A stretch of 32,393 nucleotides of DNA from Chamaesiphon sp. GL140_3_metabinner_129_sub (GTDB taxonomy: Bacteria > Cyanobacteriota > Cyanobacteriia > Cyanobacteriales > Chamaesiphonaceae). Under the pieces are notes generated by a model. It searched no databases. It was not told the DNA's origin and saw only the letters and a list, made by a program, of their open reading frames with translations. Each line of letters starts with the position of its first letter. Position 1 is the stretch's first letter. A program made the position numbers and the translations under genes. This document shows positions 20,224 to 28,372 of this stretch, one piece after another. The stretch is from contig JANYIT010000207.1 of assembly GCA_025358725.1 (NCBI GenBank), positions 1-32,393 on the forward strand, in the 5' to 3' direction.

Positions 20224-20499
20224 TTATTTAGTCCGTTCAAAAACTCTCAACAGCAGAAAACCAATCGCTGCTAATTCTGGGGGAGCATTTTGTAACGTTC
20301 CAAACAAGGCTTGGGCTTGTTCGTCATTATTGAGCAACTCACCTAATAATTGTCGATCGTGCTCAGTTAAGAGTGGTGGCTGGTTGTTACGCTCTCCTTG
20401 AGGGTTTCCTTGCTGGTTGCCTTGAGGGTGTGGCGGACGCTCTTGATTAGGATGTGGTGGTCGCTCTTGATTGGAATGCGGGGGTCTCGATCCAAACAT
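20224..20499 (-). CDS. Small Pro/His/Gln-rich protein, function unknown
   Basis: A 91-aa protein. The first 40 residues are low complexity with the 8-aa unit RPPHPNQE repeated about three times (24-bp period in the DNA), followed by GNQQGNPQG. The second half looks folded and helical (LLTEHDRQLLGELL...ALFGTLQNAPPELAAIGFLLL). There is no signal peptide and no recognisable family. It is the first minus-strand gene upstream of the desaturase-PKS-exporter group and shares their Pro/His/Gly-rich style. It could be an accessory or regulatory protein of the cluster. A precursor-peptide role is possible but has no specific support. The ORF is probably real given the internal repeat plus non-random helical half. 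Confidence 0.55.
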   Translation of the reverse strand: MFGSRPPHSNQERPPHPNQERPPHPQGNQQGNPQGERNNQPPLLTEHDRQLLGELLNNDEQAQALFGTLQNAPPELAAIGFLLLRVFERTK

Positions 20500-20748
20500 T
20501 GGTTTTCCTCAATATGATTGTTGATGCTGACAGTAGCACATGGCTATAGTATAGTATTTCCTCGAAAACAAACTATTTTTCGGAATAAATGCACAAACTT
20601 TAACAAAAATTTATAAATCCTGAATACCAATCTCAGTAATGGCTAAAGCATTTTGGTAACAATATTTACATATTGTTGTTTGCACAATTGGGATTTACCA
20701 GTCATGATAATTGCGGACTAGATTAGGTAACAACTTGGATTAATCTAA
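20500..20748. other. Intergenic region with a degenerate repeat end
   Basis: No gene is seen. TAGGTAACAACTTGGATTA (20724-20742) matches 17 of 19 bases of the right arm of the 24163-24234 palindrome, suggesting a decayed copy. The rest is A/T-rich and likely carries the promoter of the 91-aa gene. Confidence 0.45.
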
Positions 20749-20890
20749 CTATCGCAATCCTATTTGAGTTTCTATCAGTAACATGAACTCGTAGGGGCGG
20801 TGCTTGACTCGTGCTAAGCGTCTTGCACTATTGGCGTAGGCACAGTGAGCCGAAGTATGCCCGCCCTCTAGGGGCTTTAGGATTGCTATA
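20749..20890. repeat. 142-bp palindromic element with inverted ends
   Basis: The left end CTATCGCAATCCTA and right end TAGGATTGCTATA are inverted copies with one mismatch. Inside, GTAGGGGCGG near the left and CCGCCCTCTAGGGG near the right continue the pairing. The exact reverse complement of the left end occurs at 9411-9424. There is no coding capacity. It abuts the stop codon of the 128-aa ORF. Confidence 0.65.
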
Positions 20891-21277
20891 TTAGCTCCGC
20901 ACAACCGGACTTTTGAATGGCTTCCGTTCTGGTTTTGGCTCAAAAACGATCGGGCAAGACCAATCAACATCCCACCATTTACATTGCTGCACAGAATCAT
21001 GGGGATCGGGTACCAACCCAAGCAAATCTTCACGAACAGTATCTAGAAATGCGCCAGTTCCAACATCCATGAAAACTGTATTTAACAACTTAAAATGTTG
21101 TTTAATCTTAATTTTGTCACCAGTCGATGTGTGATACACCCTACTTTCAAAAAATTTGTTTACCTTACCGCCATCCCTAGACCATTGGTTGGTACTACCC
21201 GACTTCACCCATTGAACGGTACCATTCGCAAAATAAACTATCACCAATTTAGGATCTTCTACTTTTTTTTCGTTCAT
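20891..21277 (-). CDS. Hypothetical protein, 128 aa
   Basis: I do not recognise a family. The sequence is soluble, rich in Trp/Lys/Val, with beta-like segments (KLVIVYFANGTVQWVKSG, RVYHTSTGDKIKIKQHF) and a Trp/Cys-rich C-terminal part (CKWWDVDWSCPIVF). There is no signal peptide or membrane segment. The amino-acid pattern is protein-like rather than shadow-like, and no better ORF competes on either strand. Its stop codon directly touches the 142-bp palindromic element, so the original C-terminus may have been altered by that insertion. No Shine-Dalgarno is obvious. Confidence 0.55.
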   Translation of the reverse strand: MNEKKVEDPKLVIVYFANGTVQWVKSGSTNQWSRDGGKVNKFFESRVYHTSTGDKIKIKQHFKLLNTVFMDVGTGAFLDTVREDLLGLVPDPHDSVQQCKWWDVDWSCPIVFEPKPERKPFKSPVVRS

Positions 21278-21624
21278 AAGAATTTTATGCAGTGAGAAAT
21301 TGTGTTTGATGACAGATTATCTGGCCTAAGTCAGGCGATCTTGTTGACCGCTAACTTGAGTCTTTTGGGGAAAGGTGCTGTTGACGATGGTTGGCAACCT
21401 AGCGCACCATATTATATCCTGTTGTTCTACCTGCGAAAAGTTAATTGTAATATCAACTAGCAATTTCAATCTGAACAAGTCCGAGGATTCAAAATCAATA
21501 GCCACATTTTTGATACTTTAGACACTTTCGGCTCGTACTTATCAGTATAACAGTGGTGAATTTTTGATCGCAAAGTTTCTTATACTGGAGCAGGTCTCAA
21601 GCAGTTATTATAATTGGTGATTTT
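21278..21624. other. Intergenic region between divergent genes
   Basis: About 347 nt between the 128-aa gene and the alcohol dehydrogenase gene. It should hold both promoters. TATACT at 21581-21586 is a possible -10 for the dehydrogenase but has no good -35. No ORF or repeat was seen. Confidence 0.35.
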
Positions 21625-22650
21625 GTGCTAGCAGCCCTCCTTTATGGTCAAGAAGATCTCCGTCTGGAAACTGTCGATCCGCCTTTAGCCGCAGAGGGTG
21701 AGGTGACGATCGAGGTAGTTGCCGCGACTACCTGCGGCACAGATCTCAAAGTCTGGCGACGCGGCGGGCACGCAAAAATGCTCAAGTTGCCAACTAGATT
21801 TGGACATGAAGCCGCCGGGAAAATTGTTGCATTAGGTGCTGGTGTTACCGATTGGCAAATTGGAGATCGAGTGGTAGCGAACAATTCGGCACCATGCATG
21901 AATTGTTTTTTTTGTCAATGCCATGAATATTCGCTCTGTCCCAATTTAACTTGGAATAATGGTACCTTTGCTCAGTATCTCAACATTCCTGCCTCGATCG
22001 TGCAACACAATCTCCTGTCAATTCCTGACGATCTCGATGCCGAGCTAGCCGCGATGACAGAACCTTTGGCTTGTGTTTTGCATGGAGTGGCGCGAAGTAA
22101 TTTTACGCCTGATTCTAGAGTAGTCGTGATTGGTGACGGCGCGATCGGGTTGATGTTTGTGGCAGTAATGGCTAGTCAATGCCAATCAGTCTGGCTATTT
22201 GGCGGTAATGATTCCCGTTTGGCAGTCGGTGAAAAATTAGGAGCCACACGGACGTGGAATTACCATCAGTCAGATATTCCTACCACGGTGAGAGATTTAA
22301 CCCAGGGGTGGGGTGCAGATATTGTGATCGAAGCGACGGGTGTACCGAGTGTCTGGGAAACGGCGATCGCCTGTGGTCGTCCAGGTGCGACAATTAATCT
22401 ATTCGGTGGTTGTCCCAAGGATACGACGATTAGCGTCAATACTGACAGGCTGCACTATAGTGAACTCACGCTCAAAGGTGTTTTTCACAATACACCCCAG
22501 TACGTTCGGGCTGCGCTAGCACTGCTGGCTAGCAAACAAATTCCCTTTGAATTATTAATTAGCGATCGTCGTCCGCTGGCAGATTTAGCCCAGACTTTCG
22601 AGGACATGAAAAACCGTCAGGTAATTAAGGTTGCAATGATTCCTAATTAA
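21625..22650 (+). CDS. Zinc-dependent medium-chain alcohol/polyol dehydrogenase
   Basis: The 341-aa MDR-family oxidoreductase has both zinc sites. Catalytic ligands are Cys37 (TTCGTD), His61-Glu62 (GHE) and Glu146 (MTEPLAC). The structural zinc loop is APCMNCFFCQCHEYSLC, with Cys91, 94, 97 and 105. The Rossmann motif VVVIGDGAIG (about 166-175) binds NAD(P). The overall style is that of the threonine/sorbitol dehydrogenase branch, but the substrate cannot be set. The start is GTG. A start further upstream is unlikely because the N-terminal 'LAALLYG' strand is typical of the family. It is followed by tyrA on the same strand after 126 bp containing a hairpin. Confidence 0.9.
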   Translation: MLAALLYGQEDLRLETVDPPLAAEGEVTIEVVAATTCGTDLKVWRRGGHAKMLKLPTRFGHEAAGKIVALGAGVTDWQIGDRVVANNSAPCMNCFFCQCHEYSLCPNLTWNNGTFAQYLNIPASIVQHNLLSIPDDLDAELAAMTEPLACVLHGVARSNFTPDSRVVVIGDGAIGLMFVAVMASQCQSVWLFGGNDSRLAVGEKLGATRTWNYHQSDIPTTVRDLTQGWGADIVIEATGVPSVWETAIACGRPGATINLFGGCPKDTTISVNTDRLHYSELTLKGVFHNTPQYVRAALALLASKQIPFELLISDRRPLADLAQTFEDMKNRQVIKVAMIPN

Positions 22651-22662
22651 TAATAGACACAT

Positions 22663-22709
22663 CTGAAATTCAGGGTATGGGCATGAATTTTCCCTGCGCT
22701 GAATTTCAG
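22663..22709. other. Inverted repeat between dehydrogenase and tyrA
   Basis: CTGAAATTCAG (22663-22673) and CTGAATTTCAG (22699-22709) are perfect 11-bp inverted arms, with an inner AGGG/CCCT pair. No T-run follows. It may be a weak terminator or a small repeat. Confidence 0.5.
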
Positions 22710-22776
22710 TCAAAATCTAATATACAATTAGGTGCGCGATCGCTTGTAGACCTACCCCCAAATTCTCAAAAATATA

Positions 22777-23640
22777 GTGAAGATCGGTATTGTTGGTATC
22801 GGATTAATTGGCGCGTCTCTAGGATGGGATTTTCGACAGATGGGGCATCAGGTGATTGGTGTCAGTCGTCAGCTAGCTACCTGTGAAACAGCAGAACGAG
22901 AGGGGATTTGCGATCGAGCCAGTTGCGATTTGGCTAGCTTGCGAGCTACCGAAATAATCTTTATTTGTACACCAATTGCGGCAATTGTGCCAACAATTGA
23001 GCTACTAATTCCCCATCTTGATCCAGCGACAATTATCACCGACGCTGGTTCGGTGAAAGGTGCGATCGTCGATCGAGCTACCGAATTGTGGCCAAATTTT
23101 GTCGGTGGACACCCGATGGCGGGGAACTCTGAGAGCGGAATTGCTGCCTTTGAGAAGGGGCTATTTGCTGATCGACCTTATGTTTTAACTCCCATACTTC
23201 AAACTGCACCTGTAGCCCTAGAAAGAGTGGCTGAATTAGTTCGATCCCTCAACTGTATGATCCATTATGCTACCCCAGTCCAACACGATCTCGCCGTAGC
23301 CTGGATTTCGCATTTACCGATTATGGTGAGTGCTAGTTTGATTGATGCTTGTTTACATGAAGCCGATCCGACGATTCTCGACTTTGCCAAGAAATTTGCC
23401 AGTACTGGATTTAAAGATACTAGTCGCGTCGGTGGCGGTAATCCTGAAATGGGGATGATGATGGCAGAACATAATCGAGATGCTTTATTGCGATCGTTGT
23501 ATCAATATCGCGATCGATTGGACATGGTAATTGATTCGATCGAAACTAAACAATGGACGGAAATCAAGGACTTATTATCCACAAACCAAGCTATTCGTCC
23601 TGACTTTATCAACTGCTCCGCGCTAGAGCAAGACGCGTAA
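22777..23640 (+). CDS. tyrA: Arogenate/prephenate dehydrogenase TyrA
   Basis: It catalyses the oxidative decarboxylation leading to tyrosine. In cyanobacteria the characterised enzymes are NADP-dependent arogenate dehydrogenases. The 287-aa protein starts at GTG with the Rossmann motif IGIVGIGLIGASLG (GxGxxG at residues 7-12). The loop after strand 2 is GVSRQ, whose Ser-Arg pair favours NADP over NAD. The substrate loop GGHPMAGNSESG contains the conserved His112. The C-terminal dimerisation helices (DLAVAWISHLPIMVSASL, GFKDTSRVGGGNPEMG) are complete. There is no ACT or chorismate mutase domain. It is convergent with the DUF29 gene, only 13 bp away. Confidence 0.93.
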   Translation: MKIGIVGIGLIGASLGWDFRQMGHQVIGVSRQLATCETAEREGICDRASCDLASLRATEIIFICTPIAAIVPTIELLIPHLDPATIITDAGSVKGAIVDRATELWPNFVGGHPMAGNSESGIAAFEKGLFADRPYVLTPILQTAPVALERVAELVRSLNCMIHYATPVQHDLAVAWISHLPIMVSASLIDACLHEADPTILDFAKKFASTGFKDTSRVGGGNPEMGMMMAEHNRDALLRSLYQYRDRLDMVIDSIETKQWTEIKDLLSTNQAIRPDFINCSALEQDA

Positions 23641-23653
23641 ATAATTGTACTCT

Positions 23654-24121
23654 TTAAACCCCATAAAAATCCTCATCTAAAATCTGTTCGATCTCAAAAG
23701 GACAGATCGTCGGATACTCACTCTCCGCTGGCACCCGTACCCCAAATTTTGCCAAACGCCCCTCCTTAACTGCCAACTTGCGACTACTCTGATAAGCCTT
23801 TGCCACCGTTTCTACTAGCAAACTTTTGAGCGAAGGTGTATCTACCAAATTATCCAGAACTCGCTGTCGATGCTCTAGCACCGAACTATACCAGCTTCCC
23901 TTCATCAGTTCGGGGGCATCAGATTGCACCCGTAGTTTGAGCAAATGTGCCAACAAAATCATCAGATTACTCTTCAGAGCATTCCGTTCCGCCCTCCCCA
24001 AATCTACCAACTCCTCAATCAAATGCTCCACATCCAAAGAACTAAACTCATGATTTTTCAACTGCTGAATCGTTTGATCTAGCCACAACTGTAAGTCACG
24101 ATCGTATAGTGTGTTAGTCAT
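23654..24121 (-). CDS. DUF29-family protein
   Basis: The 155-aa protein matches the cyanobacterial DUF29 pattern: YDRDLQLWLDQTIQQLKNHEFSSLDVEHLIEELVDLGRAERNALKSNL near the N-terminus, then LLAHLLKLR and a C-terminal acidic end (EIEQILDEDFYG). The proteins are all-helical and occur in many paralogues per genome. The function is unknown. The start at 24121 gives the usual family N-terminus. It converges on tyrA at 13 bp with no room for a terminator, and is followed upstream by the block of palindromic repeats. Confidence 0.85.
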   Translation of the reverse strand: MTNTLYDRDLQLWLDQTIQQLKNHEFSSLDVEHLIEELVDLGRAERNALKSNLMILLAHLLKLRVQSDAPELMKGSWYSSVLEHRQRVLDNLVDTPSLKSLLVETVAKAYQSSRKLAVKEGRLAKFGVRVPAESEYPTICPFEIEQILDEDFYGV

Positions 24122-24162
24122 TTTTCAGATCCTTGCTCAGTTCGATAGATTAGCCCTGATAG

Positions 24163-24234
24163 ATAACCCAAGTTACTACCTATAGAATGCCTACGATTGA
24201 AACCACTTTGAGCATAGGTAGCAACTTGGGTTAT
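24163..24234. repeat. 72-bp palindromic element
   Basis: The arms ATAACCCAAGTTACTACCTAT (24163-24183) and its inverted partner (24214-24234) match at 20 of 21 positions, with a 30-nt centre. It touches the next element at 24233. A decayed right-arm copy lies at 20724-20742. Confidence 0.75.
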
Positions 24235-24333
24235 ACCAAATTAATTTTAGTAAACGACAGATTAGCTCCTCCCCTTTCCAAGGGGAGGTTGGGTGGGGTA
24301 AACATCTGTCGCGTTAATTCTTTAAATTGGTAT
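24233..24333. repeat. 101-bp MITE-like palindromic element, copy 2
   Basis: Same ends and length as the copy at 9306-9406. The loop between CCCC and GGGG reads TTTCCAA here and TTGGAAA there, which are reverse complements. The only other difference seen is one base (GTCGCGTT against GTCGTGTT). Confidence 0.8.
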
Positions 24334-24387
24334 TAGATACTCACTAAATTTACTCTAGTTTACCAATTCTGGGCAAGCTGTAGCTCT

Positions 24388-24433
24388 GATACTAAATACC
24401 TTCTTCCACACAAGGAAGAAGGTATTTAGTATC
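24388..24433. repeat. Perfect 20-bp stem hairpin
   Basis: GATACTAAATACCTTCTTCC and its exact reverse complement are separated by the 6-nt loop ACACAA. No T-run follows on either side, so this is more like a palindromic repeat than a canonical terminator. Confidence 0.75.
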
Positions 24434-24451
24434 CTGCGCTTGTTCCCGCTG

Positions 24452-24558
24452 ATATAGCAGCCGCCAAGCTTGTTAGGACATACCCCCGACTTCTTGGAGA
24501 AGTCGGGGGTATTGCAGTAATGGTAGAGATGTCCTAATCGCCCTAGCGGTTGCTATAG
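24452..24558. repeat. 107-bp palindromic element with TATAGC ends
   Basis: Left end ATATAGCAGCCGC and right end GCGGTTGCTATAG are inverted. Inside, TTAGGACAT and ATGTCCTAA pair, and the centre holds the GACTTCT-TGG-AGAAGTC hairpin. The left half recurs at 9205-9271. It lies 22 bp beyond the heme oxygenase stop and could act as its 3' end. Confidence 0.75.
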
Positions 24559-24580
24559 ATGCAGAGGACTTGTTAGGAGG

Positions 24581-25297
24581 TTATTCCGCCGTAGCTAGTT
24601 CGTTATCATTCCGATTGCGTTTGCGAGTCAATAGGTTGAATAATTGAATACCGATCGCTTTAATCAGATTACCTTCTAATTCATTGAACATAATCATGTT
24701 CATATCAAAAGCAGCATTAGCCTCATTGACAACCTCATCAGCTTTCGCTTCATCGATGGGTAAATCGTTCATTACTTGACGATAATTGTTTTTAAATACT
24801 TTTTCATCAGGAATTTGCTCAAACTCATAAAACGCAGTTCCTTCACCATCGGTGAGATTCATTGCATTTTGAGCAATTTTCTTGAGAATTTGACCACCAG
24901 AGAGATCGCCGAGGTAGCGAGTGTAGAGATGTGCTACCATCAGCGCAGGGTCTCGATCGGCAACTTCATGAATCCGTGCGATATACTTTTTGGTAGCTTC
25001 AGAGGGAGCTACTTGCTCTTTCCAGTTGGCACCATAATAAAAGGCTAAATCTTGCTCTAAAGCCGCCTTACGATCGAGTTCGGGAAAAAATACTTTAGAT
25101 AAAATCGGATCGCTCGTATGTTTGTGCATTTCCTCTTCCATCGCCGAGTAGACAAAGTAGAGATTATTGACTAGCTTGCGATAGGATTTTTTTTCAACGG
25201 TTCCTTTGAGGAAGCAGGCGATGAAACCTGTACTCTCTGCCATACTATGAGATTTTTTCGTACCTTCACGAAGTTTAGTAGCTAGATTAGAAGTCAT
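24581..25297 (-). CDS. ho1: Heme oxygenase (biliverdin-producing, phycobilin pathway)
   Basis: It opens heme to biliverdin IXa, iron and CO using reduced ferredoxin, giving the precursor of phycocyanobilin. The 238-aa protein has the proximal heme ligand His17 (KKSHSMAE), the distal-helix glycine motif YLGDLSGGQ (128-136), and the family segments LREGTKKSH and AHLYTRYLGD. The length is that of cyanobacterial HO1 (about 240 aa), and the C-terminus (NLLTRKRNRN) is the normal soluble end without a membrane anchor. It could be either the constitutive or low-oxygen paralogue, which cannot be told here. It is transcribed divergently from the membrane sensor-like gene and flanked downstream by palindromic repeats. 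Confidence 0.95.
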   Translation of the reverse strand: MTSNLATKLREGTKKSHSMAESTGFIACFLKGTVEKKSYRKLVNNLYFVYSAMEEEMHKHTSDPILSKVFFPELDRKAALEQDLAFYYGANWKEQVAPSEATKKYIARIHEVADRDPALMVAHLYTRYLGDLSGGQILKKIAQNAMNLTDGEGTAFYEFEQIPDEKVFKNNYRQVMNDLPIDEAKADEVVNEANAAFDMNMIMFNELEGNLIKAIGIQLFNLLTRKRNRNDNELATAE

Positions 25298-25471
25298 GTT
25301 AAAAATTTCCGAATATATATACCGACTAATCTGTTAGCTTAGGATAATTTACTGAGAATTTCTATTAAGATTTGTGACTAGCACTACAGATCTGCTTGGC
25401 TCAATCCCCAAGCGGAGTTTTGGAGAAATGCTTTCACCACACAGCATCTTCTGATAATTTGGAGCAATTTT

Positions 25472-26845
25472 ATGATGACATCTATTCCTCGATCGACTCA
25501 AACGTTAGCTAAAAAATTTAATACACCACAAATTTTACGCAGTGGTTGGTATCTGACCTGGGGTGTAAGTTTATTACTATTGATTGTGAGCATCTATGGG
25601 GTTAATTCCCAACGACAGGCAATCAAGACAGTCGGAAAGGATGCAGCCCCAAGTATTTTAACTGCACAACAATTGCAAGATTCTTTTGCTGATATGGATG
25701 CAAGTCTGGCAAATGAATTATTACTAAAGCCAGGAGCAGATCGACAGGTATTAGTAGACTTTGATAAGAATCGTAAGAAAATTGCCGATCGATTGGTAGC
25801 TGCGGCAAAAAATATTACTTATCCAGCCGAAGAAGAAATAATTCAAAGTTTACAACTAAATAACAGTGCTTACTTATTAAAATTGCAGGAAGCGCGTGAT
25901 GCTCACCAACGAGGTGATGGTTTAAATGCCTTGAATATTTATCGAACTGCGGCTAATTTAATGGATCGAGAAATTATCCCAAAGGCAGAACAACTCAGTT
26001 TAGTAAATTCTCAAGAGTTGGAAAATATTTATGCTCGACAAAGTTTTGCAAATGGAGGAATTTCTTTACTGATTGCGATTGTGGGATTGGTGCAGATTGG
26101 TATTTTAGTGATGATCCAGATCTTCTTGTATCAACGAATGCGCCGGATTCTCAATCTATCATTGCTTGGGGCTACGGCGATCGCGATTATTTTTACAGGG
26201 TATACGCTTAACTCCTTTCTTGCGGCAAGATCTAGTCTGAAAATTGCCAAGCAAGATGCATTTGACTCCTTATATGCCTTACGCCAAATGCGCTCTCTAT
26301 CTTATAAAGCTAATGCTGATGAAAGTCGTTATTTATTAGACAAAGCTAATGCCACTCAACATGAGCGATCGTTTAATGAAAAAGTTGGCAAAATGATCAC
26401 TATTGCCCCGAATCAATCAATCGATAGTATTATCGCTAACACCACTCAAGGAAGAGCGACTCAAGGGCTAACTGGATTGTTTGCAGATGAATTGAATAAT
26501 ATTACTTTTGATGGTGAACGAAAGTTGGCGATCGATACATTGAAATCATTTAATGATTATCTCCTAATCGACAAACAGATTCGACAATTTTACCAGAGTG
26601 GTAGGATTGCTGAAGCGATCGCTTTATGTGTTGGAACAAAACCAGGTGAATCAAATTGGGCATTCGATCGATACAAGAATATTCATACTGAGTTGATGGA
26701 GCTAAATAAGAAAGAATTTGAGCAGAATATTGAAATTGGGGAATCAAAATTAGCCTATTTTGAGATAATTGCCGCGATCTCCCTGGGTAGTGTCGCAATC
26801 CTCACTTTAGTTGGACTCAGACCCAGATTGATAGAGTATCTATAA
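25472..26845 (+). CDS. Membrane protein with two four-helix-bundle-like sensor regions and no output domain
   Basis: The 457-aa protein has four predicted membrane segments: about 26-46, 193-218, 226-250 and 432-452. The two loops (about 47-190 and 250-430) are all-helical and similar in style. Each starts just after a membrane helix with a small-residue stretch leading into 'A/S...DAxxS(I/L)xALxQ(L/M)', as in the ligand-binding region of methyl-accepting chemotaxis receptors (4HB_MCP). No HAMP, kinase or MCP signalling domain follows. The protein ends right after the fourth helix. A good Shine-Dalgarno (GGAG at 25461-25464, 7-nt spacing) sets the ATG start. The role is unknown; a partner protein would have to carry the signal. 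Confidence 0.7.
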   Translation: MMTSIPRSTQTLAKKFNTPQILRSGWYLTWGVSLLLLIVSIYGVNSQRQAIKTVGKDAAPSILTAQQLQDSFADMDASLANELLLKPGADRQVLVDFDKNRKKIADRLVAAAKNITYPAEEEIIQSLQLNNSAYLLKLQEARDAHQRGDGLNALNIYRTAANLMDREIIPKAEQLSLVNSQELENIYARQSFANGGISLLIAIVGLVQIGILVMIQIFLYQRMRRILNLSLLGATAIAIIFTGYTLNSFLAARSSLKIAKQDAFDSLYALRQMRSLSYKANADESRYLLDKANATQHERSFNEKVGKMITIAPNQSIDSIIANTTQGRATQGLTGLFADELNNITFDGERKLAIDTLKSFNDYLLIDKQIRQFYQSGRIAEAIALCVGTKPGESNWAFDRYKNIHTELMELNKKEFEQNIEIGESKLAYFEIIAAISLGSVAILTLVGLRPRLIEYL

Positions 26846-26939
26846 AGGGGTAAAGGGTCGAGCGGATGATGTCGATAGCTGTCAATTGGCTGATATAATT
26901 GGGTTTGAGCCTTAGGCACCTAAATATAAAAAAATATCT

Positions 26940-28313
26940 ATGAAAATTTTATTTGTCGCAGCAGAAGCTGCACCCATTGCCAAAGTCGGGGGGATGGCTG
27001 ATGTTGTGGGTGCTTTGCCCAAATTTCTTCGCAAAATGGGACATGATGTGCGGATCTTCATGCCTTATTATGGTTCGATCATTGGTAAATTAGATATTCC
27101 GATCGAGCCTGTGTGGAATGGATATGCGATGTTCAATCACTTCGCGGTGTATGAGACAGTGCTGCCCGGTACGGATGTCCCCTTGTACTTATTTGGGCAT
27201 CCAGTCTTTGATCCACAGCGGATTTATGGGGGTGAGGATGAAGATTGGCGATTTACATTTTTCGCGAATGGTGCAGCGGAGTTTTGTTGGAACTATTGGA
27301 AACCAGAGATACTTCATTGCCATGACTGGCACACAGGAATGTTACCCGTTTGGATGCACCAAGATCCAGATATTAGCACTGTATTTACTATTCATAACCT
27401 AGCCTATCAGGGGCCGTGGCGGTGGTATCTAGAGAAAATTACCTGGTGTCCTTGGTACATGCAGGGACATAATACGATGGCTGCTGCGGTTCAATATGCC
27501 GATCGAGTCAATACGGTTTCGCCTACTTATGCCGCTCAGATTCAGACGATCGAGTATGGTGAAAAAATTGAGGGATTACTATCCTTTATTAGTGCTAATT
27601 TATCGGGAATTGTGAATGGGATCGATACGGAAGTTTACGATCCAGCCAATGACAAAGCTCTAGTCCAACCTTTTACTGCCAAAACGATCGCAGATCGCCG
27701 CAAAAATAAAGCTGCACTCCAGCAAGAAGTCGGTTTAGCGATCAATCCCGATACTTTTTTGGTGGGAATGGTATCCCGATTAGTAGAGCAAAAAGGATTG
27801 GATCTGATGCTTCAGACACTCGATCGATTTTTGGCATATACTACTGCTCAGTTCGTCGTATTAGGGACAGGCGACCGCAATTATGAGACGCAATTGTGGC
27901 AATTAGCCTCGCGTTATCCTGGTCGGATGGCTACTTATCTGATGTACAATGAATCGCTCTCGCGGCGGATTTATGCAGGCTCAGATGCCTTTCTGATGCC
28001 AAGTCGATTTGAACCATGTGGGATCTCGCAGATGTTGGCGATGCGCTATGGTTGTGTACCCATCGTCCGCCGCACAGGTGGATTGGTAGATACGGTGATG
28101 CATCACGATCCACAACACCAAAAGGGTACAGGGTATTGTTTCGATCGCTATGAAGCACTGGATCTCTTCACTTGTATGGTTCGGGCTGAGGAAAGTTTTC
28201 ATTATCAACCCCAATGGCAAGCACTCCAACAACGAGGAATGGAAACTGATTTCAGTTGGGATAAATCGGCGCAAGCATACGATGCGCTCTATAAATCGAT
28301 CATCGCTGAATAA
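26940..28313 (+). CDS. glgA: Glycogen synthase (ADP-glucose type, GT5)
   Basis: It transfers glucose from ADP-glucose to glycogen. The 457-aa protein begins with the starch/glycogen synthase hallmark: [14 protein letters not shown], with Lys15 binding ADP-glucose. It then shows [21 protein letters not shown] and [12 protein letters not shown] in the N-terminal Rossmann domain. The C-terminal domain has [13 protein letters not shown], the catalytic-glutamate motif [18 protein letters not shown] and [10 protein letters not shown]. It is slightly shorter than the usual 470-490 aa because loops and the tail are trimmed, but no motif is missing. Cyanobacteria carry two isoforms (GlgA1 and GlgA2), and the type was not resolved. 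Confidence 0.95.
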   Translation: MKILFVAAEAAPIAKVGGMADVVGALPKFLRKMGHDVRIFMPYYGSIIGKLDIPIEPVWNGYAMFNHFAVYETVLPGTDVPLYLFGHPVFDPQRIYGGEDEDWRFTFFANGAAEFCWNYWKPEILHCHDWHTGMLPVWMHQDPDISTVFTIHNLAYQGPWRWYLEKITWCPWYMQGHNTMAAAVQYADRVNTVSPTYAAQIQTIEYGEKIEGLLSFISANLSGIVNGIDTEVYDPANDKALVQPFTAKTIADRRKNKAALQQEVGLAINPDTFLVGMVSRLVEQKGLDLMLQTLDRFLAYTTAQFVVLGTGDRNYETQLWQLASRYPGRMATYLMYNESLSRRIYAGSDAFLMPSRFEPCGISQMLAMRYGCVPIVRRTGGLVDTVMHHDPQHQKGTGYCFDRYEALDLFTCMVRAEESFHYQPQWQALQQRGMETDFSWDKSAQAYDALYKSIIAE

Positions 28314-28372
28314 TTTGTCTTCACAGGGTTGAATGCTAGCTAACTCAGCCAGCTTTTAACCCTTGCCGCACC

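Noticed and set aside
22677-22886. 69-aa ORF overlapping the tyrA start
   Set aside because: It runs out of frame over the TyrA nucleotide-binding motif and has no pattern of its own.
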